64,000 nucleotides of DNA from Megalopta genalis (GCF_051020955.1 NC_135016.1:26507131-26571130), one strand, 5' to 3'; positions 44,546 to 56,013 are shown, counted from the first letter of the stretch. Numbers and translations: made by a program. Notes: generated by a model from the letters alone, not told the origin.

Positions 44546-44932
44546 CGTGAATGTTAGCAACTGGACAAATTGAATGCAGCGGTCAAGGAAAAGCGACCAG
44601 AATTGGTCGACCGTAAAGATGTCATTTTCCAGCAGGACAATGCTAGGCCGCACACGTCTTTGTCCACTCGGCAAAAATTGATTGATATTGGTTGGGAATT
44701 GATGTTACACCCACCATATAGCCCTGATCTCGCGCCATCGGATTACCACTTACTTCGATCCCTGGACAACTCCCTTCGTGGTAAAACTTTTGATGATGAT
44801 GACGCTGTAAAATCTCACTTAACTCAGTTTTTGGCCGAAAAGGATCAGACTTTCAACGAGCGTGGAATTTTCAAGTTGTCAGAGAGATGGCGAAAGGTCG
44901 TCGAACAAAATGAAAAATACATTACAGATTAA
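44546..44932 (+). pseudogene. Mariner transposase, C-terminal part
   Basis: The frame is open from Leu/TTG 44570 to the stop at 44930-44932. Homology begins upstream near 44546, where a CAG-type codon has become TAG (44555-44557). Conserved mariner landmarks are visible: IFQQDNARPHTS with the second catalytic Asp, and HPPYSPDLAPSDYHL with the third Asp about 34 residues later (D,D34D spacing). The C-terminal SERWRKVVEQNEKYI block follows. The N-terminal helix-turn-helix domains and first catalytic Asp are missing, so it cannot encode an active enzyme. A full mariner transposase is about 345 aa. Very clear family assignment. Confidence 0.95.
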
Positions 44933-45001
44933 ACTTCATTCCAAGTAAAAAAATTTTTTATTTCATTGAACAAATCGGCAATTACTTAGTTGCCAACCCA
45001 A

Positions 45002-45155
45002 TAAGTCGCGCCATCGCCTCTCATTGGTCAGTGTTTTTAGTTGATAACTCGTAAACGAAACCGCGGATCGCATTTTCGCAAAGGAAAAAGTTACTTCAAA
45101 TGACCTCAGCTACCACTCATTTTCGGCTGTAAAAATAATTGTGGAACACACTGTA
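45002..45155. mobile_element. Right-half remnant of a CAGGGTGTCCC-class element
   Basis: CTCTCATTGGTCAGTGTTTT...ACACACTGTATA aligns with the right arm of the 32530-32955 element (CTCTCATTGGTCACTGTTTT...ACACCCTGTATA). It directly abuts the mariner, which may have inserted in it. Confidence 0.7.
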
Positions 45156-45184
45156 TATTTTTTATACGCATTTTTTAATATATA

Positions 45185-45418
45185 TTAGGTCTACCGGAAG
45201 GTTCTGTCCGATAATGTCATTGCAAATTTCAATAGATATGCACATATTCGTGTGAGACATATATTTTTGAAAAATGTTGCTCACAAATTGCCATCACGCT
45301 GGCAAGAGGTCATAAGTAACGACGGAAATTATATTGTACAATAAATATTACTAAATTTATGAAAAATCTATTATCTCCTTTCATTTCTCAAACCGACAGA
45401 ACTTTCCGGTAGACCTAA
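45185..45418 (+). mobile_element. Deleted mariner, TTAGGTCTACCGGAAGG family
   Basis: TIRs TTAGGTCTACCGGAAGGTTC and a near-complement, TA on both sides. 234 bp. The interior retains only the transposase C-terminus. A different mariner family from the 44279 element, 180 bp away. Confidence 0.9.
45213..45344 (+). pseudogene. Mariner transposase C-terminal 43 codons
   Basis: The open frame ends with LPSRWQEVISNDGNYIVQ before the stop at 45342-45344, the characteristic mariner C-terminal block (LPxRW...NDGxY). Everything upstream, including all three catalytic Asp, is deleted. No start codon context; fossil only. Confidence 0.85.
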
Positions 45419-45419
45419 T

Positions 45420-46380
45420 ATTTTGTACGATTCCGTTTAATGACATTATCGTGGACACTGACTCCCGTGATACAAGTTTCGCACTCGAAATTAATCCTCT
45501 CCCGTATCGTACCCTCCCTCTCGCACTCGAAATTAATCGTTTTTGCAGATCATTTTTACTTTTCCCAAACTCCAAATTAACCCTTTCACGGCTAACGTGA
45601 CTTCATGTGATTATTTATAAAATAATACAAATCTCTTTGGACATAATCAAACTTCTGTATCATCTTTATGCAAGCTGAAGATTTCTTATCTGGAACAGTC
45701 GATATCGAGCTGTGTCGCAACGTTGTTCACCGACACATCCGAGAATTTTCTCGAAAAATAGCATTGCCAGAGCCGAAAGAGCTAAACGAAGACAGAAACG
45801 CCAGGCGGAGAGGAGAGGTGAGCCGGTTGCAATCGAAAAAAAACAAGAATTACGAGCATAGCGCCGCTCGTAACCCTCGACCATGGAATGTCAACGGTAA
45901 CTACCGTCGTACGTAGGAATAATATCAGCTTCTTTACGGGTCGTTGTAACAGTACAAGGGTCCCCTGGTTTGTTCCCCCCGCGGAGCGCCGTGAATCGAA
46001 TCGGGCCCCGGAGAATGTCAGGCCGCGGCCGAGCCGAGCCGAGCCGGGCCTCGTTCTCTGCATAGAACCTACGCGTCGCGTCGGGTCGGGCCGTGCCAGA
46101 TGGAGAAAACAAATAGTCTGATCGCTTAACTGTTCCTGTCTAAAGTGACTTTCGTTGGGGCACGGCCCAGTCACGTGTTCAAACATTCTGCGAAAGAAAG
46201 GGGATTGCATCCGAGCAATCCCCGTTCCCCGGAACGGGGCCGCGGATAACGTGGTAGGAAAACGTGTTAGGCTCCTAACAATTAGGGAGGGGAGGGGGGG
46301 GGTGCTCGGTAATCAGAGGGTAATTCTTTATGGAGCAATTTTAGTGAAAAGGAAATTGAAAATTAAGCGGAACTTCCAAG
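45420..46380. other. Unique CpG-rich sequence with a solo TTAA-type end
   Basis: TTAACCCTTTCACGGC at about 45579 resembles a TTAA-element terminus without a visible partner. Frames at 45782-46210 (-) and others overlap and are unrecognised. Confidence 0.35.
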
Positions 46381-46383
46381 GTT

Positions 46384-47140
46384 AACAGGTTATTAGGTTA
46401 ATAAGTTACTATGTTGATAGGTTAATGGGTCATTAGGTTAATAGATTAATAGGTCATTGGGTTAATATATCATTAGTTTAATAAGTTAATAGGTCACTAG
46501 GTTGATAGATCACCAGGTTAATAGGTCACTAGGTTGATAGAGAGAGAGAGAGAGAGAGAGAGATCACTAGGTTAATAGGTCATTGGGGTCATAGATCACT
46601 AGGTTAATAGGTCATTGGGGTCATAGTTCATTAGGTTAATAGGTCATTAGGGTCATAGTTTATTATGTTAATAGGTCAATAGATTGATAGATCACTAGGT
46701 TAATAGGTCACTGGGTTGATAGATCACTAGGTTAATAGGTCACTGGGTTAATAGGTCATTAGTCATAGGTCACTAGGTTAATAGGTCATTAGGGTCGTAG
46801 TTCATTAGGTTAATAGGTCACTAGGTTGATAGATCACTAGGTTAATAGGTCACTGGGTTAATAGGTCACTAGGTTAGTAGGTCACTGGGTTAATAGGTTC
46901 ATAGGTCACTAGGTTAATAGGTCATTAGGTTAATAGGTCATTAGGTTAATAGGTCATTGGGGTCATAGGTCACTGGGTTAACAGGTCATTAGGGTCATAG
47001 TTCATTACGTTAATAGGTCATTGGGTCACTAGGTTAATAGGTCATTAGGTTAATAGGTCGTTAAGTCATTAGGTTAATAGGTCACTAGATCACTATGTTA
47101 ATAGGTCATTAGGTCACTAGGTTAATAGGTCATTAACTCA
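46384..47140. repeat. TTAGGTTAATAGGTCA minisatellite array
   Basis: About 750 bp of degenerate units: TTAGGTTAATAGGTCA alternates with GGGTCATAGTTCA and GGTTGATAGATCAC variants. An (AG)n tract interrupts it at about 46539-46562. TTAGG is also the insect telomere unit, but regular TTAGG pentamer runs are absent. Confidence 0.95.
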
Positions 47141-47144
47141 GCAG

Positions 47145-47810
47145 ACCCCGTTTCAACAGTTTATCGAGAATAGTAGATTTCGAGCATCGTCTATCGAGCA
47201 TCGTCAGCTTTAAACTTCGGTGTCGCGTACGTCTTTCAAATCGAAATCATATTCCACTCTACAATTGTGAATGCTTAAAAGTTAAAATAAAGATTGGCAT
47301 ACGATGGACGTAGTTTTTCGTTCTCGTATAAGAAACGATTAGCGATGAAGAAGCGTTGATCAACGTAGCTCTAAAAATAAATCGTAGTGCAAGGTGTTAA
47401 AGAAATACTATGCAACGACGAAGTATTATACAATATATCTGAATTCTAAAGCTTGATATTATCAGGCCGCCCGTATCCTGTCGAACATATTCGTTGATTA
47501 CAGTAGTCCAATGGCAGGGTTTGCTTTACGCTGGCACGCATGGCGTTTTATTTACACGTTGTTAGGCTTGACGATGGCGATTACGGTCCACGCGACGATG
47601 AAAAACGCATGCGAAGCTGGGATACACTACGCCGGTGGTTGTTTCGCATTCGCCTTCGCCTTCGCCTTCGCAGTGTGCGATACGTGCGACTCGTGAAAAC
47701 AGAACGTTAGCTCATTCATACGTTGAATTCGCAGCCCAAACAGACGAATGCACGGTCTGCATTCGTCGCACCTACATTCGGTTGGCCCTTCGTTCGGTTT
47801 GTAAACCGTA
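47145..47810. other. Unique sequence, nothing recognised
   Basis: Short frames, including a TTCGCC microrepeat (about 47649-47670) that gives Ala-Phe or Lys-Ala runs. No gene supported. Confidence 0.3.
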
Positions 47811-47812
47811 CA

Positions 47813-48420
47813 CCCTTTGCACTCGCGTGGCGACTCTGAGGCACCACTAAAATTTGTTATGTCACGTTCTAAGGTCACTTTTATATTAACACTTTATCGA
47901 CCGCTAGCCTATTTATCGGCTTTTCGATTGCCAATGTTTATCGATCGCTAGCCTATTAATCGGCTTTTCGATTGCCAATGCTTATCGACCGATAGCCTAT
48001 TAATCGACTTTTAGCTATCGACGGTTTTCGCTTCTTTACTGTTTTGTTAGTAGCTGACCTCCTGTATGCTGACCTCCCCATATCCTCATGAATTATAATT
48101 ATAATAATTATTATTATTTATTATTATTTTTAAAGGAATAAGCACAACACAATGAATAGCGAAAATTTAGCCGGTACTGGGAGCAAATGCGCGCGCGACT
48201 AAGCCAGTCCTTACTGAGTGGCAGCCTCAACCACGACCGGACGATAAAGTGTTAACAAAGTGTAGATTTTAAAAAATTGTCGAAAGCGTAACCGTTGTGC
48301 GAGAGTTACAAAACTCAACTTCGTATGCATAAAATACATTTTGCCATATAAAATGAAAATGCTGTAAGTCAGAAATATTATTTTACGTTTACAGATAAAA
48401 TAGCTTCGAGCGCAAAAGGG
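47813..48420. mobile_element. CCCTTTGCACTCG TTAA element (copy 5) split by another TTAA element
   Basis: CCCTTTGCACTCGCGTGGCG left end and TTCGAGCGCAAAAGGG right end, with TTAA on the right. The two halves match the 38717 copy once the 47890-48251 insertion is removed. Confidence 0.85.
47890..48251. mobile_element. Miniature TTAA element, CACTTTATCGACCG family, triplicated end
   Basis: TTAA at 47886-47889 and 48252-48255. TIRs CACTTTATCGACCG and complement. 362 bp deletion derivative of the 32289-33260 element, inverted. The left end has three AGCCTATTAATCGGCT-like palindromes, starting at 47906, 47950 and 47994 (44-bp steps). The larger relative has two. Confidence 0.9.
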
Positions 48421-48424
48421 TTAA

Positions 48425-49335
48425 ACGGAGTACGAGTCGTTATCGAAAAGTGAAAGGTGGAGTGCCTTGAAGCCTCGATAGACGTGATTTTGAGAAACCT
48501 ATGATTAGACCGCGGATTTGATGAATTAATGAAAAATATTGAACGGCTGAAATTATTGCCGCTGTTACATTACTTACATCATTACACTGTTTTCGATCTC
48601 CTAAGATTGCTAAAAGAGAAAATATATTTTCATCTGCTTTCGATTTCCGACAGTTGACAACGAACCAATTCATTTCAAAAATTGTCTACGGACAGAACAC
48701 GATTTACGTACTATAGGATCGTTTAGGTTCAGGAGAAGCAATCTCGGTTTCCAAAGCACTGCGATTATACGAAATTCTTCCGATCTGTGTATCGTTTTCA
48801 GGAATCTCATGAATATCAACATCGAGTTCCCAGAAACACCACGGGACTTATTCAATCATCGCGCGGAGCTAAACCAAATAGTTTACTGCCGTTCCCGGTT
48901 TCCGACCGGTGGCAAACGAACTTTCTGCTCGTTGGTTTCGCCGATTTTCCCGGAACAATTGCATCCGAGGTGTGAGAATCGATCCGGCCGCACGGAACGG
49001 TTTGCTATATAGAGTTTACAGAGGAAACGAGGGGACACGGGTGACAGGAATGGTACCGGGTACCGGTCATTGGTCACCGGGCACCGGGAACGGCGGGGCG
49101 AAAGAAAAGCGAAAATCCGCGTGGAAACGATAAATGCCCGGCCTGTGCGGATCGTTACGGGCTACGTAATTATCGTTGCAGCCGGGCTAACAATGCCAGC
49201 GACTGTCAAAGTCCGCGAGGGCAGCTCGCGTTAATTAGTCGACGCCCGCTAAAAGGCCGGCTACGTGCGAGGCTTGCGGACTGTTTGCACCTGGAAGGCC
49301 TCGGTTCCTCGAAAGGGGAGAGAGAGGGTGGCGTT
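48425..49335. other. Unique, partly CpG-rich sequence
   Basis: Short overlapping frames only, no element recognised. A GGTACCGGGTACCGGTCATTGG-type short repeat (split by variants) lies near 49052-49085. Confidence 0.3.
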
Positions 49336-49339
49336 TTGC

Positions 49340-49450
49340 GATTACTATACTATAATATAAATATATGGAAACTACACTATAATATAAATTATAGAAACTA
49401 CACATTCATATGTATATATATATATATATGTTTCAGCATGTTATATATTG
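49340..49450. repeat. AT-rich repeat with ACTACACTATAATATAAAT units
   Basis: Two copies of TATAATATAAAT-AxxGAAACTACAC, followed by (AT)n, just before the TTAA element. Confidence 0.6.
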
Positions 49451-49454
49451 TTAA

Positions 49455-49708
49455 CACATTAAAGGCGGGAGTCGTAGTACTACGATTTATCTCGACTTCT
49501 CATAAATATGTACTTTAAAACATATTTTGTAATTAGTGTTTAGTTCTTTTTTAATATTTCTTTTAGTTTTAAGAGTTTAAATAAACTTTTTTAAGCCTAA
49601 ATTTTTTTATGATTACACAAAATATCGCCCGCTCTAGGACGAAAAACGAGGCGGGGCGGTCGCCGCGTTACCTAGCATACTTTCGTCAAGATCCCCGCCT
49701 TTAATGTG
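49455..49708. mobile_element. TTAA element, CACATTAAAGGCGGG family, single-unit end
   Basis: TTAA at 49451-49454 and 49709-49712. 254 bp. Nearly identical to 18283-18628 except that only one 44-bp palindrome unit (TCGTAGTACTACGA, 49472-49485) is present. Non-coding. Confidence 0.95.
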
Positions 49709-49712
49709 TTAA

Positions 49713-49996
49713 TGTTAGCTTCAATATGCCACTGTTCGAATTTGTATATATACATACATAGGTATATGTAACATACATAATTATTTTATATAAACAGTGG
49801 CCTAATAGTGGCATTTTTATCGAAATTAAATTGATCGATAGACTACCAAACTTGTGAGTTTTGTATGTTATTTATCATCAAAATTTCTAAGACAGTGGCA
49901 TGTGTAAATTTTCAAGTTCGAACTTCGAATACCATTTTCAACCCTTCAACACAAAGGAAAAAGGTATAGAAAGAAGCATCGTAGTTCCGAAAACGA
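49713..49996. other. Short unique AT-rich stretch
   Basis: Nothing recognised between two TTAA elements. Confidence 0.3.
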
Positions 49997-50000
49997 TTAA

Positions 50001-50902
50001 CCTTTAGCGCTCCGTTGGCTTCGCTATGGAGACATCCGTCATTTGTTTCGTAAATCCGAAGGATTTACTTATTTTATTGCTGTGGAGCCCAATGTTTCTA
50101 GCATCATTTCGTAGCATGAAGATGCTATGTTTTTGTCGACGTTGGCGATTGTTATTTGTAGTGACAACGTGCTTAGCGTGTGTACCATTACGATTAAAAC
50201 ATTTTTTGCCCATTTTTATACTTGCCAATATAAAATGAATAAAATCAGACGCTTTCGCAAGGACGTGTAATCTTTTCCGCTCAAAACAAGACTTCCTTTA
50301 TCTCGGGCGCTTTGCTCCAAAAATGCGCCGGAGTTGCTGGTAGTGATATTTTTCAGAAAAACGCTGTTCAACTTTATTTTAGAACGTCCGAAGAATATTT
50401 CCTAATTTTTAATTCAATTTAATTATTAATCGAGCCGATTCCAGTGAAGATTAACGATAAAAAAATTCCGGCAAACTCGCGCAAAAGATATTTTTGTTTC
50501 AATAATTCCGTATCCAAACAGAATTCAACGGACGATTCGCAATGCTAATTTTATAATAAATCGCGTCAAACAACACGAGGGATATATTTATTTAAGAATT
50601 GCGAAGAATATCATTGATAGTAAATTTACCCATTTCGATAAGGATGCATTTGCTGCTTGGAAATTTCGGTCACAATTCACGATGTCGATGCACCGACCTC
50701 GCACAATGTTAAGTAGATACCATTACGATTATAACATTTTTTGCCCATTTTTATATTTAGCAACATAAAATGAATAAAATCAAACGCTTTCGCAAGAACG
50801 TGTAATCTTTCCCGCTGAAAATAAGACTTCCTTTATCTCAGGCGCTTTGCTCCAAAAATGTGAGTTGCTGGTAGGTAGTACTCGAGAAACGCGTGGAGCG
50901 CG
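50001..50902. mobile_element. Non-coding piggyBac-type derivative, single 535-bp unit
   Basis: TTAA at 49997-50000 and 50903-50906. Ends CCTTTAGCGCTCCG and GGAGCGCG. The interior has one 535-bp unit (50184-50718) and a partial second, compared with two and a partial at 21078-22519. No transposase frame. Confidence 0.85.
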
Positions 50903-50906
50903 TTAA

Positions 50907-51156
50907 CAATATAAAACTCGGTTTCACTCTTACAGATCATCGCACAGTTGTTTCTAATCGATTCAAACAGAGCTAAACTTAAAGCATCGCAACGACATCT
51001 CGGCTGCTCCAATTCGTCTCAACGGCGTCTCCAACAAGGTCGTATTTATTACAACCATAAGATATCGATAGTTTATCGGTAATCGAGAATCACAGCTCCA
51101 CCAGAGACCCCCAGATGCATTCCGGCATCGAACGGCGCAACACAGACTCTAAAATC
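50907..51156. repeat. Duplicated flank, copy 2 (partner 22524-22774)
   Basis: Matches the DNA right of the 21078-22519 element almost base for base up to AGACTCTAAAATC. The sequence then continues as unique DNA here but as TTAA-element DNA at 22775. Confidence 0.9.
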
Positions 51157-51159
51157 CTG

Positions 51160-53680
51160 GTCGCGCCGCATGAAGCCGACAGAACAGGGCCCAAGAAATA
51201 GAGGGTACGCGTAACAAAAGTCGCGATACAGTCGCGCCAGGGAACAACGCTTCCAGTCTGACGATAGCAGAAAATAGTGGATCGAGGAATCCGGTGACAG
51301 GGCAAGGAGATCGTGGGTTCCCCACGCGTTCAACGATCGATCATGATCGTAAATCAAGAGGCGGACGGAGCTACGGGGATACCAACTACCAACTATCGAC
51401 TACCAACGATTCCGGGTCCGCGTTCGTGGCGAACGGGTGTACACGGGATACGGGATCGACCTCGTTTCACGCGCGACACTTTTGCCGATGTGTTCGATAA
51501 ATTATCGTCGATCGGGAAGAACAGACCCCGAAACGAGCCGAGTAATTTACGGGTCAACGGCTCGGCTATGAATCAAATAATCCTGAAATTACCGCGGCCG
51601 TGTATACGCTATACTACGCTATACTATACGTATACATATACAACGCGGCAGAATCGGGCCCGAGTCGCCACGGCGCACAGTGATCCGGCTTGAAAACTTC
51701 GGTGACATTTTATAATAAAGTCGATTTTTATAAACGGATAATTTTTCAATTTGTATTGTTTTACAAAGATCTATGGACCTCGGAACTGAGAAATTAATGA
51801 AAATGAATAAATATTTTAGTTATTATGGCATGACTATTGACTATTGACTACTGACCACTGACCGATGACTACTAATCATTGACCTCGACATAATCTTGAC
51901 ATATTTGTATATTTATATTTATATTACATAACAGATTTGTATGTACTTTGACATAATTTCTTTGTATTTCTTAACGTAATCTTGCATGGTCTCTCGTCAG
52001 GAGCTACAGCGAGTTCATTTATTTTATTACAAGCTGTAATAATTTAAGGGCGTGCTGCTTCTGGTGCATGATTATGTTTCGTAGGGTCATGAGAACGAAT
52101 AATGTATTTTCCATTTACAAATTTTGTACTTATTCTCCCTCAGCACTCACAACTGTTTCCAATTTTTCCACTTATTCCACACACCCAATAGAACATGTTG
52201 TCTCTATTTCTGCACTTCTCATACACAAAGTGTCGATAATAACATTTGTCGGCGGAACGAGAGTCAATGTAAACATTTGTCGGTAATTTCAACGTGTCGA
52301 TACATAAACAATAATCGGTCAGATGCGGACTCGCTGAAATCTTGTCTATGGAAACATTGTCGGTGAAATAACCGAATTAACCCGAATTAGCGTTCCTTTG
52401 GATATCGACGCACGAGAAAAGCTGCACAGTTCGCCAATCATGGGGCCTGAAGCCAATCGCGAAATGCAGAAATGTGTTTTGGACCGAATCCAAATTTTAC
52501 GTAATTCCCCGAAACGAGGTCGTTGGGATTATTTGGCTAAGATCTTGCTTCCCCGTCATTATGCTATTTTAAATATATTCTAGAAACTGATTGTTACTTC
52601 ATTAGAGACATAAAGTGTGCAGGACGATGTGAAAAATTGTCGATCTTTGAACTCCCGTGTCAAAAATCTTACAATATTCCAGCTGTGCTCGTTCTAAAGA
52701 GCAATCTCTTTACTTTCACGCTTAGAAAGTCAATTTTCCCCTAATTTTCCTGTTCGAGAAACTGAAGCCACTTTCCTCAATCTCGCTAACTCCGTGAAAT
52801 TTTACAGATTCGAACAGCATCGAGAAGCTTGACTAATTCCTTTCCAGATTCGTTTCACTGCGACCTGACAAAGGAATGCTCCTCTTTCGCAATGAGCTCT
52901 GAAATATTGATCCACGATTTTTCATTACGAAATTACCTCCAGTAAAATCGCCATCGAGGATAATGTTTCAATCATCCTTTAATTCGATGTAGTACAATTT
53001 TATCGAATTTTCCGAACTGTACGCGTCCACAAAGATCGCCATTTATAGAAAGAGAGTAAACGAGCAATTAGCACTTACCGTTCGTCGCTACGCACGCCAT
53101 CTTCGAGGACAGATATCTCCGTGGATGAGAGTACGACAGTTTGTCCGATTGATCCGCAGCAGCGTAGAAACGTGCAAAAAACGAGTTTCCTTCGTTTTAA
53201 TCGTGACAGCGTTCCCCGAGGACAAATTGCCCGCAGCGCGATAGACAATAGGGCTAGAGGCGTGGTACGTGTGTCGCGTCGCGAGTGAAACACTGAAAAT
53301 TGCACCGCCTGGGGTGAAATTAGACTCTCGTGCGCGCGCGTCGCGCCGCGCCGCGCCGCACCGCGTCGTTTGCCGTGTAATTTGTTTATCGGATCGGGAA
53401 CGAGGAGGCCCTCGAGGAACAACTTGCGAAATTATCTCGGCAATTTATGTGAAATTCGTTATGCGTTACCTTCGATCTTTTTAAACCGGACGGGCCCTCG
53501 AGAAACGCTTCGAGTTCCCCCAAGGAGAGGTATGTATGTACCTCGGACAGAGATTTTGCTAACCCCTTGGCTCGTAATATCACGTTATCAATCAATTCTT
53601 TCAGCAATCGGTCTGAAACTTTTTACTGTGCTTAATTGCCTCGGAGATTTGAAATTCAACGAGTTTTGGCACTTTTATAT
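51160..53680. other. Unique sequence, no gene supported
   Basis: Frames of 60-126 aa on both strands (51313-51693 +, 53075-53422 -, 53370-53720 +) match nothing recognised. CGCGCC runs lie near 53335-53370. An enhancer or intronic role is possible but not shown. Confidence 0.3.
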
Positions 53681-53686
53681 GCGTGC

Positions 53687-54210
53687 AATACTTTCGTATC
53701 TGCTGCGAAATGAACACTGAATTGCTATCTTTTTTCTTGCACTAGGAGTTCTTCGTTGATTATCTCTCTTTCGTCCTTAATGATCCCTCGAATAGAAGGA
53801 GACAATTTGTTCTTTTTTTTCAATTTTGTTCGATTTAGGAGAAAAAAGAATAAATCCAGAAAAATTCTGGATACTTTCGTATCTGTTGCGAAGTGAACAC
53901 TGAATTGCTATCTTTTTACTTGCACTAGGAGTTCTTCGTTGATTATCTCTCTTTCGTCCTTAATGATCTCTCGAATAGAAGGAGACAATTTGTTCTTTTT
54001 TTTCAATTTTGTTCGATTTAGGAGAAAAAAAAATAAATCCAGAAAAATTCTGGATACTTTCGTATCTGTTGCGAAATGAACACTGAATTGCTATCCTTTT
54101 TCTTGTACTAGGAGTTCTTCGTTGATTATCTCTCTTTCGTCCTTAATGATCCCTCGAATAGAAGGAGACAATTTGTTCTTTTTTTTCAATTTTGTTCGAT
54201 TTAGGAGAAA
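53687..54210. repeat. 183-bp tandem array, three units
   Basis: CTTTCGTATCTG starts units at 53691, 53874 and 54057. Each has TAGGAGTTCTTCGTTGATTA and a T8 tract. Nearly identical units. Confidence 0.95.
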
Positions 54211-54214
54211 AGAA

Positions 54215-54990
54215 TGATATTTAGTAGATCGTGTACGAAACTTTCATTAAGAGACCGACTCGTTACAGTGCAAGAGGATAATGTTCGAATTAACTGTACA
54301 ACAAGAACAATTTTATATGGGAGTTGTCCTAAGACGAGGGGTTAGCAATTTCGATCTAAATGCCTGATATGTAACCATTGTAAACAGAATGCTTTTTAAG
54401 AATAGCACGCTCTTTCCCGCTGTCACGATTAAATCAGCGACTCCAATTGAACCTGAAACAGCAGACAGTGTAATACGTCCCAAAAATCATCGCTCCGTCG
54501 ACCTACTACATTCCTGAAAAATATACACAAAAATATACACGAATATACACATGAAAAGATAAAAATGTAAACAGCAGCTCAGTAAACCGCGGGCCATAAA
54601 ATCGTTCGTTAACCGGTTCGTTTACGCTCCGATCGAAACGATCGTCTCTGATAACAATACCGTATCGAGGATCCAGCCAAAATAATTAAAATCTCAATGC
54701 ACTACTGCTGAAAATCACCGATCGGCGATGATCGGGCTCGATCATCGTCCACTCCCAATCACTGGATCGTTGGAAAAATTAGTTTCTTTAGTGGATCGGG
54801 TGAAAGGGTTGGTCAACGGTCTTGCGAGTATAATAGCATGGGAAAAAAATGATCGGAGGTTATATTTGTACGAAATGAAAAGTTCATACATGAAGGAACA
54901 ACATGAAATGTGTATAGTGAAATATGTACAACAAAATATGGAGTACGAATCGCGGAGCTATTAATAAGTATAATATAATAAATATTTAAT
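54215..54990. other. Unique sequence, nothing recognised
   Basis: One 78-aa frame at 54728-54964 (+) with no motif. Otherwise AT-rich unique DNA. Confidence 0.3.
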
Positions 54991-54995
54991 GCTTT

Positions 54996-56013
54996 AAAGA
55001 AATCCAATCTTGCTATTGTTATCGCACAATAGTCGAGTTTAGAGCTCGCTAGTTTTAAAATCTGTCTTATTAGACTATCTTTACACCAATGAAAATTTTT
55101 CATTTTGCTTCAGTTCGTTAAGATGACGAATATTATTATAGGTAGCAGAGCTTTCTTTAAATAAATCCAATCTTGCTATTTTTATCCCACAATGTACAAT
55201 ACTCGAGTTTAGAGCTTGCTAGTGTTAAAATCTGTCTTATTAGACTATCTTTACACCATTGAAAATTTTTCATTTTGCTTCAGTTCGTTAAGATGACGAA
55301 TATTATTATAGGTAGCAGATCTTTCTTTAAATAAATCCAATCTTGCTATTTTTATCCCACAATGTACAATACTCGAGTTTAGAGCTTGCTAGTGTTAAAA
55401 TCTGTCTTATTAGACTATCTTTACACCAATGAAAATTTTTCATTTTGCTTCAGTTCGTTAAGATGACGAATATTATTGTAGGTAGCAGATCTTTTTTTAA
55501 ATAAATCCAATCTTGCTATTTTTATCCTACAATATACAATACTCGAGTTTAGAGCTCACTAGTGTTAAAATCTGTCGTATTAAACTATCTTTAGACTAAT
55601 GAAAATCTTCCATTTTGCTTCAGTTCGTTAAGATGACGAATATTATTATAGGTAGCAGATCTTTCTTTAAAAAAATAAATCCAATCTTGCTATTTTTATC
55701 CCACAATGTACAATAGTCGAGTTTAGAGCTCACTAGTGTTAAAATCTGTCGTATTAAACTATCTTTAGACCAATGAAAATCTTCCATTTTGCTTCAGTTC
55801 GTTAAGATGACGAATATTATTATAGGTAGCAGATCTTTCTTTAAAAAAATAAATCCAATCTTGCTATTATTATCCCACAATGTACAATAGTCGAATTTAG
55901 AGCTCGCTAGTGTTAAAATCTGTCTTATTAGACTATCTTTACACCAATGAAAATTTTTCAATTTGCTTCAGTTCGTTAAGATGACGAATATTATTATAGG
56001 TAGCAGATCTTGC
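54996..56013. repeat. ~171-bp tandem array, six units
   Basis: AATCCAATCTTGCTATT starts units at 55001, 55164, 55334, 55504, 55678 and 55852 (periods 163-174). Each ends with AAGATGACGAATATTATTAT and AGGTAGCAGA. Period differences come from short A-run indels. Confidence 0.95.

Larger units (their letters stand above)
44279..45001 (+). mobile_element. Mariner element with interior replaced by minisatellite DNA
   Basis: Perfect mariner-type TIRs TTGGGTTGGCAACTAAGTA (44279 on) and the complement ending at 45001, each flanked by TA. The element is 723 bp; mariners are normally about 1.3 kb. The 3' third, with transposase codons, is intact apart from one nonsense codon. The 5' coding part is gone. 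In its place, about 44329-44520 is a GGTTAATAGGTCATTAGG minisatellite like that at 46384-47140. Confidence 0.9.
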
